Shown: one piece after another, positions 1-6,497 of the stretch | Layout: each line of letters starts with the position of its first letter | How positions within the stretch are numbered: position 1 is the stretch's first letter | NCBI GenBank assembly: GCA_029881855.1 | Contig: JAOULU010000074.1 | Span: 1 to 7,682, forward strand | Reading direction: 5' to 3' | DNA length: 7,682 bases | From: Nitrosomonas sp. | GTDB lineage: Bacteria; Pseudomonadota; Gammaproteobacteria; Burkholderiales; Nitrosomonadaceae | The notes under the pieces: model-generated | What the model was told of the DNA's origin: nothing | Databases searched by the model: none | Seen by the model: the letters and a program-made list of their open reading frames with translations, nothing else | Program-made: the position numbers and the translations under genes

Positions 1-2454
1 CCTTATTTACCCTTAGTAGATGAAGTGATTTCAAGCCTTAATTTGTTTGGAAAGCGTAAATTACAAATATTTACCAGTGAGGGGGTCACGGAACTAATTC
101 CACCACGTTCAATTTTTAAACGCTGGATGGCAGGCGCAAAACTAAATTTTAGGTTTTCTGAGTATGCACGGATGCGCAATTGGCAAGAAACCAGCCGCTC
201 TGATCCAGCAAGTTATATAAATGCACTGAAAGAGCTGGGTTTTGACGTGAAAATTAAACCTTATAAAGAAAATAATATAGCCTTGTCAGAAGATCCTTCT
301 GTGCATCGTTTTTTCCCAGCGGTAGCCCTGGTACCTGCACCAGATTTGTGGCAAAGATTAAAAGATTATTTTTTTTCGGCTTATGAGAACTCATTGTTTG
401 AATTAGCCGTTTTTACTGTTATTGCAATTTTACTTTTTAGCGGTAGACATCTGTATATCAATTACAAAATTAATAAGACACGACAAACACTACCATTGGT
501 AGTGGGCGGTTGGGGGACACGGGGTAAGTCAGGGACCGAGCGTATTAAAGCTGCTATGTTCAATGCATTAGGCTACAGTCTGGTTCTGAAAACAACCGGT
601 TGCGAAGCTATGTTCCTGCACTCGGCACCCAATGGAAAAATGTATGAGATGTTTTTGTTTCGTCCCTATGATAAAGCAACTATATGGGAACAATATGATG
701 TTATGCGTTATGCAGAAGCGTTAAGCGCTGATGTTTTTTTGTGGGAATGCATGGCGTTAAACCCTGATTATGTCAAGATTTTACAGCAGAATTGGGTGCG
801 GGATGATATTTCAACAATTACGAATACTTATCCTGATCATGAAGATATACAAGGACCTGCTGGCATCAACATTCCTGAAGTAATGACTAATTTTATACCA
901 AAATCAGGTGTATTGTTGACTACTGAAGATCAAATGCGTCCAATTCTGTCAGAGGATGCTTCGAAGAAAAACACAGTTATCTCAAGTGTCGGTTGGTTAG
1001 AAGCTGGACTTCTGACACCAGATATTTTAGAGCGATTTCCCTATGAAGAACACCCGGATAATATTGTGTTGGTTCTACGTTTAGGTGAGGAGTTGGGGAT
1101 AGCGCCTGATTTTGCTTTGAAAGAAATGGCTGATCGAGTAGTGGCTGACCTTGGTGTACTCAAAACCTTTCCTGTTGCATGTTTGAATACGAGAAAGTTG
1201 CAATTTACTAATGGAATGTCTGCCAATGAACGTTTTGGTTGTTTGAGTAACTGGCGCCGGATGGATTTTGATAAGCAGGACTATGTTAATGAGCCTGGTG
1301 TATGGATCACTACAGTTGTGAATAATCGCGCAGATCGTGTGGCACGTTCCGAAGTTTTTGCAAATCTTATAGTGACAGAAATAAATGTGGATCAACATTT
1401 TCTAATAGGCAATAATCTATCTGGCCTACTTGGGTATATTCAGGAAGCATGGAAGAATTATTCGGCTCAATTAACATTATGGTCTGATCTGGGTGAAGTG
1501 AGCCCTGAAGAAGTATTTCTACAATTTGTGCTTCGCTTCCGTGTAGCTTATACGTCAGACTTGGTAATTGCGCGTTTGCAAGCAATGTTAGTTGCGCAAC
1601 CGGATATTCCTAAGGGTGAAGTGGCGAATTTATGTGCGTTGTGGGACACACCTCAGATGTTACGTGAGAAATTAGCTTTGGCCGGGATTGAGCGTGATCT
1701 TAACGCCATCATGTTTCATCATGAGCTAAATATGAAACAACTTGCAGCTTATGATATTTTTGTTGAGAAAATAAGAAATAGTAGTGATAAAAAAGAACTA
1801 GATAAATCACTTAGGCAACAACTCTATCATTGGTTTAGCGAAAAAATTAATGTTATAGAAGATTCTCATGCGACGGGAGATGAAATAATTACTCATATTT
1901 GTGAGGCAACGCCGCCAGGGTTTCTAAACCGTATCATGGGCATACAAAATATCAAAGGGACTGGCTTGGACTTTGTTTACCGATGGCAAGCATGGGACAC
2001 CTGTTATGAGGCATGCAACCAATTGCGTGCCCGAGAATATGCCGCTGTTCTACAAGGTTTACAAACATTATCAACCTTTCGTGAATACGGGCCCTTATGT
2101 GTCGAGTATGTCGGTGAAACAATAGTGGCTGCTAAGCATAACCCTTATGCTCAACGTGAGAGTGCGCAAGCTGAAATTACTATAATTGGATCAAATCTTG
2201 AATTATGTTTACGTGAAGCATCTCAAAAATCTGGTGCAGTACGAAAAGAAGGTTGGTTTGCTAAAATTGTTGAGGTCGTAGAAGCTTTTCTTGATGCAGG
2301 TGACGCTGTTAAACGGCGAAAGATTGCTGACAAAATCTATCTAGATTTGGTTTCAGAGCGAATTAGTATCGAACGTGCGGTTCTGGAATTACAGAAACTG
2401 AATAAGCGACAAAAAGGGGGGTGGTTGTTAACTAGGCTGCCGCGTAATTCATAA
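1..2454 (+). CDS. PgsB/CapB-like Mur-superfamily ligase with large N- and C-terminal extensions (5' partial)
   Basis: ATP-dependent amide ligase of the PgsB/CapB (poly-gamma-glutamate synthase) branch of the Mur ligase superfamily. The P-loop GTRGKSG is at 514-534. PgsB-type blocks follow: ECMALNPDY (from 745), a TYPDHEDIQGP block (around 826-858), NGMSANERFG (around 1210-1240) and NNRADRVARSEVFAN (from 1321). The ligase core spans roughly 490-1465. One membrane segment (about 391-465) precedes the P-loop, as in PgsB, which is membrane anchored. PgsB is about 390 residues; this protein has at least 817. About 130 N-terminal residues before the membrane helix and about 330 helical C-terminal residues are not assigned to any family I recognise. 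The frame is open to base 1. GTG at 25 has no Shine-Dalgarno, so the true start is probably upstream. No capC- or capA-like partner lies downstream. The polymer made is unknown; poly-gamma-glutamate is only one possibility. Confidence 0.85.
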   Translation, partial: PYLPLVDEVISSLNLFGKRKLQIFTSEGVTELIPPRSIFKRWMAGAKLNFRFSEYARMRNWQETSRSDPASYINALKELGFDVKIKPYKENNIALSEDPSVHRFFPAVALVPAPDLWQRLKDYFFSAYENSLFELAVFTVIAILLFSGRHLYINYKINKTRQTLPLVVGGWGTRGKSGTERIKAAMFNALGYSLVLKTTGCEAMFLHSAPNGKMYEMFLFRPYDKATIWEQYDVMRYAEALSADVFLWECMALNPDYVKILQQNWVRDDISTITNTYPDHEDIQGPAGINIPEVMTNFIPKSGVLLTTEDQMRPILSEDASKKNTVISSVGWLEAGLLTPDILERFPYEEHPDNIVLVLRLGEELGIAPDFALKEMADRVVADLGVLKTFPVACLNTRKLQFTNGMSANERFGCLSNWRRMDFDKQDYVNEPGVWITTVVNNRADRVARSEVFANLIVTEINVDQHFLIGNNLSGLLGYIQEAWKNYSAQLTLWSDLGEVSPEEVFLQFVLRFRVAYTSDLVIARLQAMLVAQPDIPKGEVANLCALWDTPQMLREKLALAGIERDLNAIMFHHELNMKQLAAYDIFVEKIRNSSDKKELDKSLRQQLYHWFSEKINVIEDSHATGDEIITHICEATPPGFLNRIMGIQNIKGTGLDFVYRWQAWDTCYEACNQLRAREYAAVLQGLQTLSTFREYGPLCVEYVGETIVAAKHNPYAQRESAQAEITIIGSNLELCLREASQKSGAVRKEGWFAKIVEVVEAFLDAGDAVKRRKIADKIYLDLVSERISIERAVLELQKLNKRQKGGWLLTRLPRNS

Positions 2455-2471
2455 AATAAGGTGTTTATTAG

Positions 2472-2507
2472 CTAAACGGCTCTGAAATGACTATCAGGGC
2501 CGCTTAG
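2472..2507. terminator. Imperfect hairpin between convergent genes, possible terminator or extragenic palindrome
   Basis: The inner arms CGGCTCTGA (2477-2485) and TCAGGGCCG (2494-2502) pair over 9 positions with one G-U pair and an 8-base loop. After one A/C mismatch, CTAA (2472-2475) pairs with TTAG (2504-2507). It lies 18 bp after the ligase stop, and its far edge is 52 bp from the lipoprotein stop on the other strand, which is where a shared terminator would sit. Neither side carries a clear U-tract, so intrinsic termination is uncertain and a dispersed palindromic repeat is an alternative. Confidence 0.4.
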
Positions 2508-2559
2508 AACTAAACGCTAGATCTTGTTTGTTCATTAGTTTTTGAGCATGAAGGATTAC

Positions 2560-2835
2560 TTAGTCGTCAGTATCGTCAGCTTCATCATCATCATAAGTTT
2601 CATTATCTTCGCTATCTATATCAGAATCGCCATCATCGGTATCATCTGATTGATTCTCATCATCAACGTCTTCAGCTATTACTGTAGTTTCTTGTTGGAT
2701 AGCTTCAAGTTCATTATCATCTATTGCACTTTCACGTTCATCCATAAAACCTGGAGGATATTGGCCTGGTTTTGGATCGCCGCAGGCGGTTATCCCAAGC
2801 GCTATGAGGGCTGCAGCAAGTAATGAATGTTTCAT
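2560..2835 (-). CDS. Small lipoprotein with Asp/Glu-rich C-terminal tail
   Basis: A 91-residue predicted lipoprotein. The signal peptide is MKHSLLAAALIALG followed by the lipobox I-T-A-C, with the lipidated cysteine at residue 18. Residue +2 is Gly, not the Asp that retains lipoproteins in the inner membrane, so outer-membrane sorting is expected. The mature part starts with a Pro/Gly-rich stretch (CGDPKPGQYPPGF). Its last 36 residues contain 18 Asp and 4 Glu, probably disordered and able to bind cations such as calcium or other metals (inference). The ATG at 2835 was chosen because AAGGAG lies 7 bases upstream; an in-frame ATG at 2889 would add 18 residues ahead of the signal peptide and is unlikely. 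It lies 222 bp downstream of the ABC transporter stop on the same strand and probably has its own promoter. I do not recognise a named family. Confidence 0.75.
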   Translation of the reverse strand: MKHSLLAAALIALGITACGDPKPGQYPPGFMDERESAIDDNELEAIQQETTVIAEDVDDENQSDDTDDGDSDIDSEDNETYDDDEADDTDD

Positions 2836-2838
2836 AAT

Positions 2839-2845
2839 AATCTCC
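2839..2845 (-). promoter_or_regulatory. Ribosome binding site deciding the lipoprotein start
   Basis: On the minus strand, AAGGAG sits about seven bases before the ATG at 2835. This selects the start that begins directly with the signal peptide over the longer in-frame ATG at 2889. Confidence 0.7.
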
Positions 2846-3057
2846 TTAAAAGTTGGAATAATTTTTCTCAACATTATGTATATATCCATTTAGTTACAAG
2901 TCACAGGATTAGCTTATGACTTCACAAGAGAACACGAATAAGTAGATATACTCATTCTTTTATAAGCATAACATCTTTATAAAAAACAAGGCATTATTTG
3001 ATAAGTTAGGTGTTGGTTAAATGAAACAAATAGAGAGTATTAATATAAATTATTTAC

Positions 3058-4926
3058 TCAAAGTATTGGCATGTCGGTTTTTTCTTGCTGCTGAAGTTTC
3101 CACATGCGTGCATAGATATTGTTAGCTGCTAACAGTTGTTGATGATTTCCACGTTCAATAATGCGCCCTTGGTCCATGACCAGAATTTGATCTGCATCAG
3201 CAATGGTGGACAGGCGGTGGGCAATGGTAAGCGTAGTTCGGTTAGCAGCAATGCGACTCAATTCTGTTTGAATGAGTTTTTCGGATTTTGAATCTAGTGC
3301 TGAAGTAGCTTCATCAAAAATGAGTATTTCTGGATTTTTTAGTATTGTTCGGGCTATTGCCACACGTTGTTTTTCTCCACCGGAAAGTTTCAAGCCACGT
3401 TCACCTACAACAGTTTCATACTTTTCTGGTAGGCTCTCAATAAAGTCATGGATATGAGCTGATTTGGCCGCAGCAATGATTTTCTCTGGTGAGGAGTCCG
3501 GGTGACCATAGGCGATGTTGTAATAAATGCTGTCATTAAATAACACCGTATCTTGTGGGACTATACCCATGCATGCGCGTAAGCTTTGTTGAGATACTTC
3601 GCGGATATCCTGATTATTAATTTTGATACTGCCCGATTGCACATCATAAAATCGAAATAATAAACGTGCTAGCGTTGATTTTCCAGAACCACTCTCGCCA
3701 ACAACTGCAATGTTTTGGCCACATGGTATATCAAAGTTAACGTCAAACAAGATTTGACGATTGGATTCATAGCTAAAATTGACATGGTCAAAGCGGATGG
3801 CTGCATGTTGCGCATTAAGTGTTTTTGCATTAGTTCTATCCTGTATCTCTTTGTTCTCGCCCAGTAGTGTAAACATGCGCTCCATATCAGCTAGCGAGTG
3901 TTTGATTTCACGGTAAACAAAGCCAAGAAAATGCAGTGGCATGTACAATTGCAGCATAAAAGCATTCACCAGGACCAGGTCTCCCAGTGTCATACTGCCT
4001 TCAATCACTTCTTGGGCAGCCAGTAACATCAATAGTGTGACGCCGATGGCGATAATGAGGCTTTGACCAGCATTTAGAGAGGCCAGCGATATTTGATTAC
4101 GTATGGCGGCTTTTTCCCATGACTGTAAATGTTCATCATACCGTCGGGCTTCCCAAGATTCATTGCCAAAATATTTCACAGTTTCGTAATTTATAAGACT
4201 ATCAACAGCTTGGGTATTGGCTTTGGAGTCCATGTTATTCATGGTTCGTCGGAAAATCATGCGCCATTCGGTGACAACCAGTGTGAGCGTGATATATGCC
4301 AATAGTGTAAGAAAGATAATAATAGAGAACCAAATGTCATATTTATTGATAAGAATAGCCATCACCAGGCCAATCTCAAGTATTGTGGGCACAATATTAA
4401 ACAGCATGAAATTCATTACAAAAGAAATGCCGCGTGAGCCGCGTTCGATATCACGTGATACACCACCCGTTTGCCGCTCTAGATGAAAACGTAACGATAG
4501 CGTATGTAAATGTGTAAATACTTTATTCGCGATACGACGAATGGCGCGTTGTGTGACTTTAGCAAAAACGGCATCGCGCAACTCACCAAACAATGTACTG
4601 CACAAGCGTAATACACCGTAGCTGATGACTAGAAAAACTGGCAAAACAAGCATTGCATGGGGTTGATCCAGCGCATCAACGATTTCTTTTAAGATTAGTG
4701 GCACGGAAACATTAGCCAGCTTTGCCAGAATGAGCAGTGATAATGCCAGAATGACTCGACCCTTGAATTCCCATAGATAAGGTAATAAAGATGCGATCGT
4801 TTTCCAGTTGTGTCTAATGGCTTGTGTCTCCTGACAACGTAGTAACTTCGTGGCTGGTAAAAGGCTTAAATTAAGAAAAGATAACTGATAGAGAAACCAA
4901 TTAATGTTATTAACCCTAATAGACAC
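3058..4926 (-). CDS. Atm1/ABCB7-type ABC exporter (fused permease and ATPase half-transporter)
   Basis: Inner-membrane ABC half-exporter expected to work as a homodimer. In numbering from GTG at 4926, the six-helix membrane domain covers about residues 55-340. It includes the INYETVKYFGNE segment (246-256) typical of Atm1/ABCB7 proteins. The ATPase domain has Walker A GESGSGKST (410-418), Q-loop Gln458, signature LSGGEKQ (514-520), Walker B ILIFDE (534-539) and H-loop His570. Characterised Atm1-type proteins export glutathione-linked sulfur or metal species; the substrate here is inferred only. The start is doubtful. GTG at 4926 is the only ATG/GTG/TTG start before the first helix, but it has no Shine-Dalgarno and overlaps the upstream Nramp-like gene by 61 bp. 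An AGGAG precedes an in-frame ATT at 4818, which would give a 586-residue protein beginning just before the usual N-terminal WKTIASLLPYLW. The gene is probably co-transcribed with the Nramp-like gene. Confidence 0.9.
   Translation of the reverse strand: MSIRVNNINWFLYQLSFLNLSLLPATKLLRCQETQAIRHNWKTIASLLPYLWEFKGRVILALSLLILAKLANVSVPLILKEIVDALDQPHAMLVLPVFLVISYGVLRLCSTLFGELRDAVFAKVTQRAIRRIANKVFTHLHTLSLRFHLERQTGGVSRDIERGSRGISFVMNFMLFNIVPTILEIGLVMAILINKYDIWFSIIIFLTLLAYITLTLVVTEWRMIFRRTMNNMDSKANTQAVDSLINYETVKYFGNESWEARRYDEHLQSWEKAAIRNQISLASLNAGQSLIIAIGVTLLMLLAAQEVIEGSMTLGDLVLVNAFMLQLYMPLHFLGFVYREIKHSLADMERMFTLLGENKEIQDRTNAKTLNAQHAAIRFDHVNFSYESNRQILFDVNFDIPCGQNIAVVGESGSGKSTLARLLFRFYDVQSGSIKINNQDIREVSQQSLRACMGIVPQDTVLFNDSIYYNIAYGHPDSSPEKIIAAAKSAHIHDFIESLPEKYETVVGERGLKLSGGEKQRVAIARTILKNPEILIFDEATSALDSKSEKLIQTELSRIAANRTTLTIAHRLSTIADADQILVMDQGRIIERGNHQQLLAANNIYARMWKLQQQEKTDMPIL
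4816..4832 (-). promoter_or_regulatory. Shine-Dalgarno before an in-frame ATT, alternative start of the ABC exporter
   Basis: Reading the minus strand, AGGAG (4832-4828) is followed nine bases later by ATT (4818-4816), in frame with the ABC exporter. It lies 47 bases after the Nramp-like stop, a normal operon spacing. ATT is a rare but documented initiator, as in E. coli infC. A substitution or sequencing error from ATG would look the same. Confidence 0.45.
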
Positions 4927-6146
4927 CAGATCAACATGAGTTTGCCAGGGCGGTATTGGTCTGGGATAGCTTTATCAAACATTACCAAAGTATTTAATAT
5001 CGCCAAGATGGGCGCTGAAACAAAAGCAACAATTGTGGCCACTTTAACCATAGCCCCCATTGATGGTAGAAAAAAGAACAAAATTGTTAATGTGCCAGCA
5101 ATCGTAATTAGTAACCAGATTAAATAGGTTTTCTCGTTGTTGCGATGCTTGACCTGATTAGGAAAGATCAATTCCATCGATATGCTGATAGTCCGTGGGA
5201 AAGCATCCAGTAGCGTCAGTGTAGTACTAAACATGGTTGTAAAAGCAGCAATGGCAACAATTGGAAAAGCCCATGTGCCAAGCGCTTGCTGATACATGCC
5301 TAATAATTGTCCTGCAAATGCTGCACCACCCGCTTCAAATGATTCGCCACTGCCATACATGACTAATGCGCCCAGTAATAAAAAACATATCGCTAACAAA
5401 GCCGTACCAAAGAATCCTACCCTAAAATCGAATAAAGCTGTTTTCATACTGGCAACTCTACCTTCACTCTCATTTTTGCTTTCAGACCAGATGGAATGCC
5501 ATACAGAAATATCCATAGGTGCGGGCATCCAGCCAAGAAATGTCACGAGGAAGACCAAATGCGCTGTTTCTGAGAACGTAAAGAAAACGGTTGCTGATTC
5601 ATAATGCCCAGGATTATTAAACAACAACATGATAACGGCGGCAACTGAAGTTATTGATAACAATAGGATAATAAATTTGACCAGCCTATCCAATAGAACG
5701 TAGTGTCCACTAGCTAATAATGTAAAACAGATGAGAAGGATCAAGCTGCTGATAATCGCCGCGACCATTTGTGGTTCAAACCCACCAAGGCCTTGAAGAC
5801 CAAAAATATGCGTGATTAGCCCGGCAGTCACAACAGTAACCGCTGCTTGAATAATGAACATTGTTGCAACAGTCATTGACAGATAAATCCACACTGCCCA
5901 TATGCCAAGCTTTTTGTAACCATGAAGAATATTTCTTCCGGTAGCTGCCGTGTAGCGTGGGCCAAACTCAAAGAATGGATATTTGATGAGATGAATAATC
6001 ACAATAGCAATAATCAGCTCAAATCCGAACATCCCACCGGCACGTGTGGATTGCACTAAATGTGAAACGCCAACAGCGGCACCTGCATACAGAAGGCCAG
6101 GCCCTAATCGTGCTAACAGGCCGTTAAAAATTTTCTTTTGCGTCAT
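4866..6146 (-). CDS. Nramp-family transporter of an atypical clade lacking the DPGN and MPH motifs
   Basis: Integral inner-membrane protein of 426 residues with about eleven predicted helices (about 13-30, 41-60, 83-110, 128-146, 153-176, 193-208, 242-264, 288-312, 340-360, 366-390, 402-426). The opening RLGPGLLYAG and the RAGGMFGFEL that follows match the first and second helices of Nramp divalent-metal symporters. In an ungapped alignment the metal-binding DPGN of helix 1 is replaced by GVSH (26-29). The MPH motif of helix 6 falls in WMPAPMD (206-212). Similar SHLVQSTRAG proteins are common in bacteria and are annotated only as Nramp-family metal transporters. Substrate and direction are therefore unproven: manganese or iron uptake cannot be assumed. 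The ATG at 6146 has only a weak GGA upstream. The gene leads a probable two-gene operon with the Atm1-type exporter. Confidence 0.85.
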   Translation of the reverse strand: MTQKKIFNGLLARLGPGLLYAGAAVGVSHLVQSTRAGGMFGFELIIAIVIIHLIKYPFFEFGPRYTAATGRNILHGYKKLGIWAVWIYLSMTVATMFIIQAAVTVVTAGLITHIFGLQGLGGFEPQMVAAIISSLILLICFTLLASGHYVLLDRLVKFIILLLSITSVAAVIMLLFNNPGHYESATVFFTFSETAHLVFLVTFLGWMPAPMDISVWHSIWSESKNESEGRVASMKTALFDFRVGFFGTALLAICFLLLGALVMYGSGESFEAGGAAFAGQLLGMYQQALGTWAFPIVAIAAFTTMFSTTLTLLDAFPRTISISMELIFPNQVKHRNNEKTYLIWLLITIAGTLTILFFFLPSMGAMVKVATIVAFVSAPILAILNTLVMFDKAIPDQYRPGKLMLIWCLLGLITLIGFSISYLFLI

Positions 6147-6193
6147 TTATCAAATCCGCGAGTTTTAAGTGCCATTAAACGTTTCATTAAAAA

Positions 6194-6220
6194 GATGTAA
6201 CGCATGGTTACGTCGTAAAC
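6194..6220. promoter_or_regulatory. Overlapping dyads, possible operator of the Nramp/ABC operon
   Basis: GTAAC (6197-6201) and GTTAC (6207-6211) form an inverted repeat around GCATG. Outer bases extend it to GATGTAAC/GTTACGTC with one mismatch. The right arm overlaps a second palindrome, TTACG-T-CGTAA (6208-6218). The cluster lies 48-74 bp before the Nramp-like start and just downstream of a TATACT -10-like hexamer on the minus strand, a typical repressor position. The binding protein is unknown. Confidence 0.35.
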
Positions 6221-6223
6221 GAG

Positions 6224-6229
6224 AGTATA
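6224..6229 (-). promoter_or_regulatory. Candidate -10 element for the Nramp/ABC operon
   Basis: TATACT on the minus strand matches the sigma-70 consensus at five of six bases and would start transcription near 6217. No good -35 hexamer is seen at 16-18 bp, so the promoter is weak, regulated by an activator, or misassigned. Confidence 0.25.
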
Positions 6230-6356
6230 TTAACTGGTAATTAGGCAAAAATGCTATGCCTGTGTGTATTGAGGGCACGCAATTTTATTTGTGACGTAAA
6301 TAATACAATTAACTGCTTTGTCGAAGATTAAATGAATCAAGTGGATTTCTGGTGCA

Positions 6357-6384
6357 GTTCACTGCCGCACAGGCAGCTTAGAAA
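6357..6384 (+). CRISPR. Solitary type I-F CRISPR repeat (28 nt, no array, no cas genes)
   Basis: The 28 bases begin GTTCACTGCC, form the hairpin CTGCC (6362-6366)/GGCAG (6372-6376) around GCACA, and end in CTTAGAAA (6377-6384). This is the full type I-F repeat architecture: the hairpin bound by Cas6f (Csy4) and the 8-nt 5' handle of the crRNA. As I recall, the sequence is identical to the Yersinia-type I-F repeat. No second copy, even a degenerate one, is seen at the expected 60-bp period on either side, and no cas gene is in the window. Orientation of the handle says any crRNA-like product would be transcribed on the + strand, towards the DUF4019 gene. It could be a decayed array, a spacer-less array or a stand-alone repeat RNA. 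Confidence 0.85.
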
Positions 6385-6421
6385 TGGTGATCCGATTTAT
6401 CCTTTAATGCGGTTTTCGAGG

Positions 6422-6449
6422 TTGCAAGATAAAGGTGTAGTATTATATT
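6422..6449 (+). promoter_or_regulatory. Sigma-70-like promoter of the DUF4019 gene
   Basis: TTGCAA (6422-6427) and TATATT (6444-6449) are separated by 16 bp, matching consensus at four and five of six bases. Transcription would begin near 6456, giving a leader of about 42 nt that excludes the CRISPR repeat located 37 bp upstream of the -35. Confidence 0.5.
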
Positions 6450-6497
6450 TTGTGGTTCCTCAACGTAGCCAGACCAATTTATTAAATAAGGAAATAT

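Larger units (their letters stand above)
6147..6497. other. Divergent intergenic region between the Nramp-like and DUF4019 genes
   Basis: A 351-bp region with no convincing gene. Going left to right it holds a dyad cluster and -10-like hexamer for the minus-strand operon, a small dyad AGGCA/TGCCT (6243-6261), an AT-rich stretch, a lone type I-F CRISPR repeat, and a promoter plus ribosome binding site for the DUF4019 gene. A 70-codon open frame from 6332 runs through the repeat and into the DUF4019 gene in another frame. It has no coding character and is not annotated. Confidence 0.7.

Noticed and set aside
1041..1585. Three minus-strand frames opposite the PgsB-like gene
   Set aside because: Antisense shadows across conserved ligase motifs with no coding features of their own.
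2958..2984. Inverted repeat TTTTATAA/TTATAAAA downstream of the ABC gene
   Set aside because: All A/T stem, too weak for an intrinsic terminator and expected by chance in this AT-rich gap.
3021..3125. Short + strand frame of about 34 codons from ATG 3021
   Set aside because: No ribosome binding site, and it runs into the antisense of the ABC transporter's 3' end.
5349..5362. CACTGCCATACA resembling the start of the I-F repeat
   Set aside because: Short chance similarity inside the Nramp-like coding sequence, with no hairpin second arm and no handle.
4217..5604. Plus-strand frames opposite the ABC and Nramp-like genes
   Set aside because: Antisense shadows of strongly supported membrane protein genes.
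6357..6384. Part of a Tn7-like I-F3 CRISPR-associated transposon
   Set aside because: No tns, tniQ or cas genes and no transposon ends are seen in the window; the repeat is of the standard I-F form.
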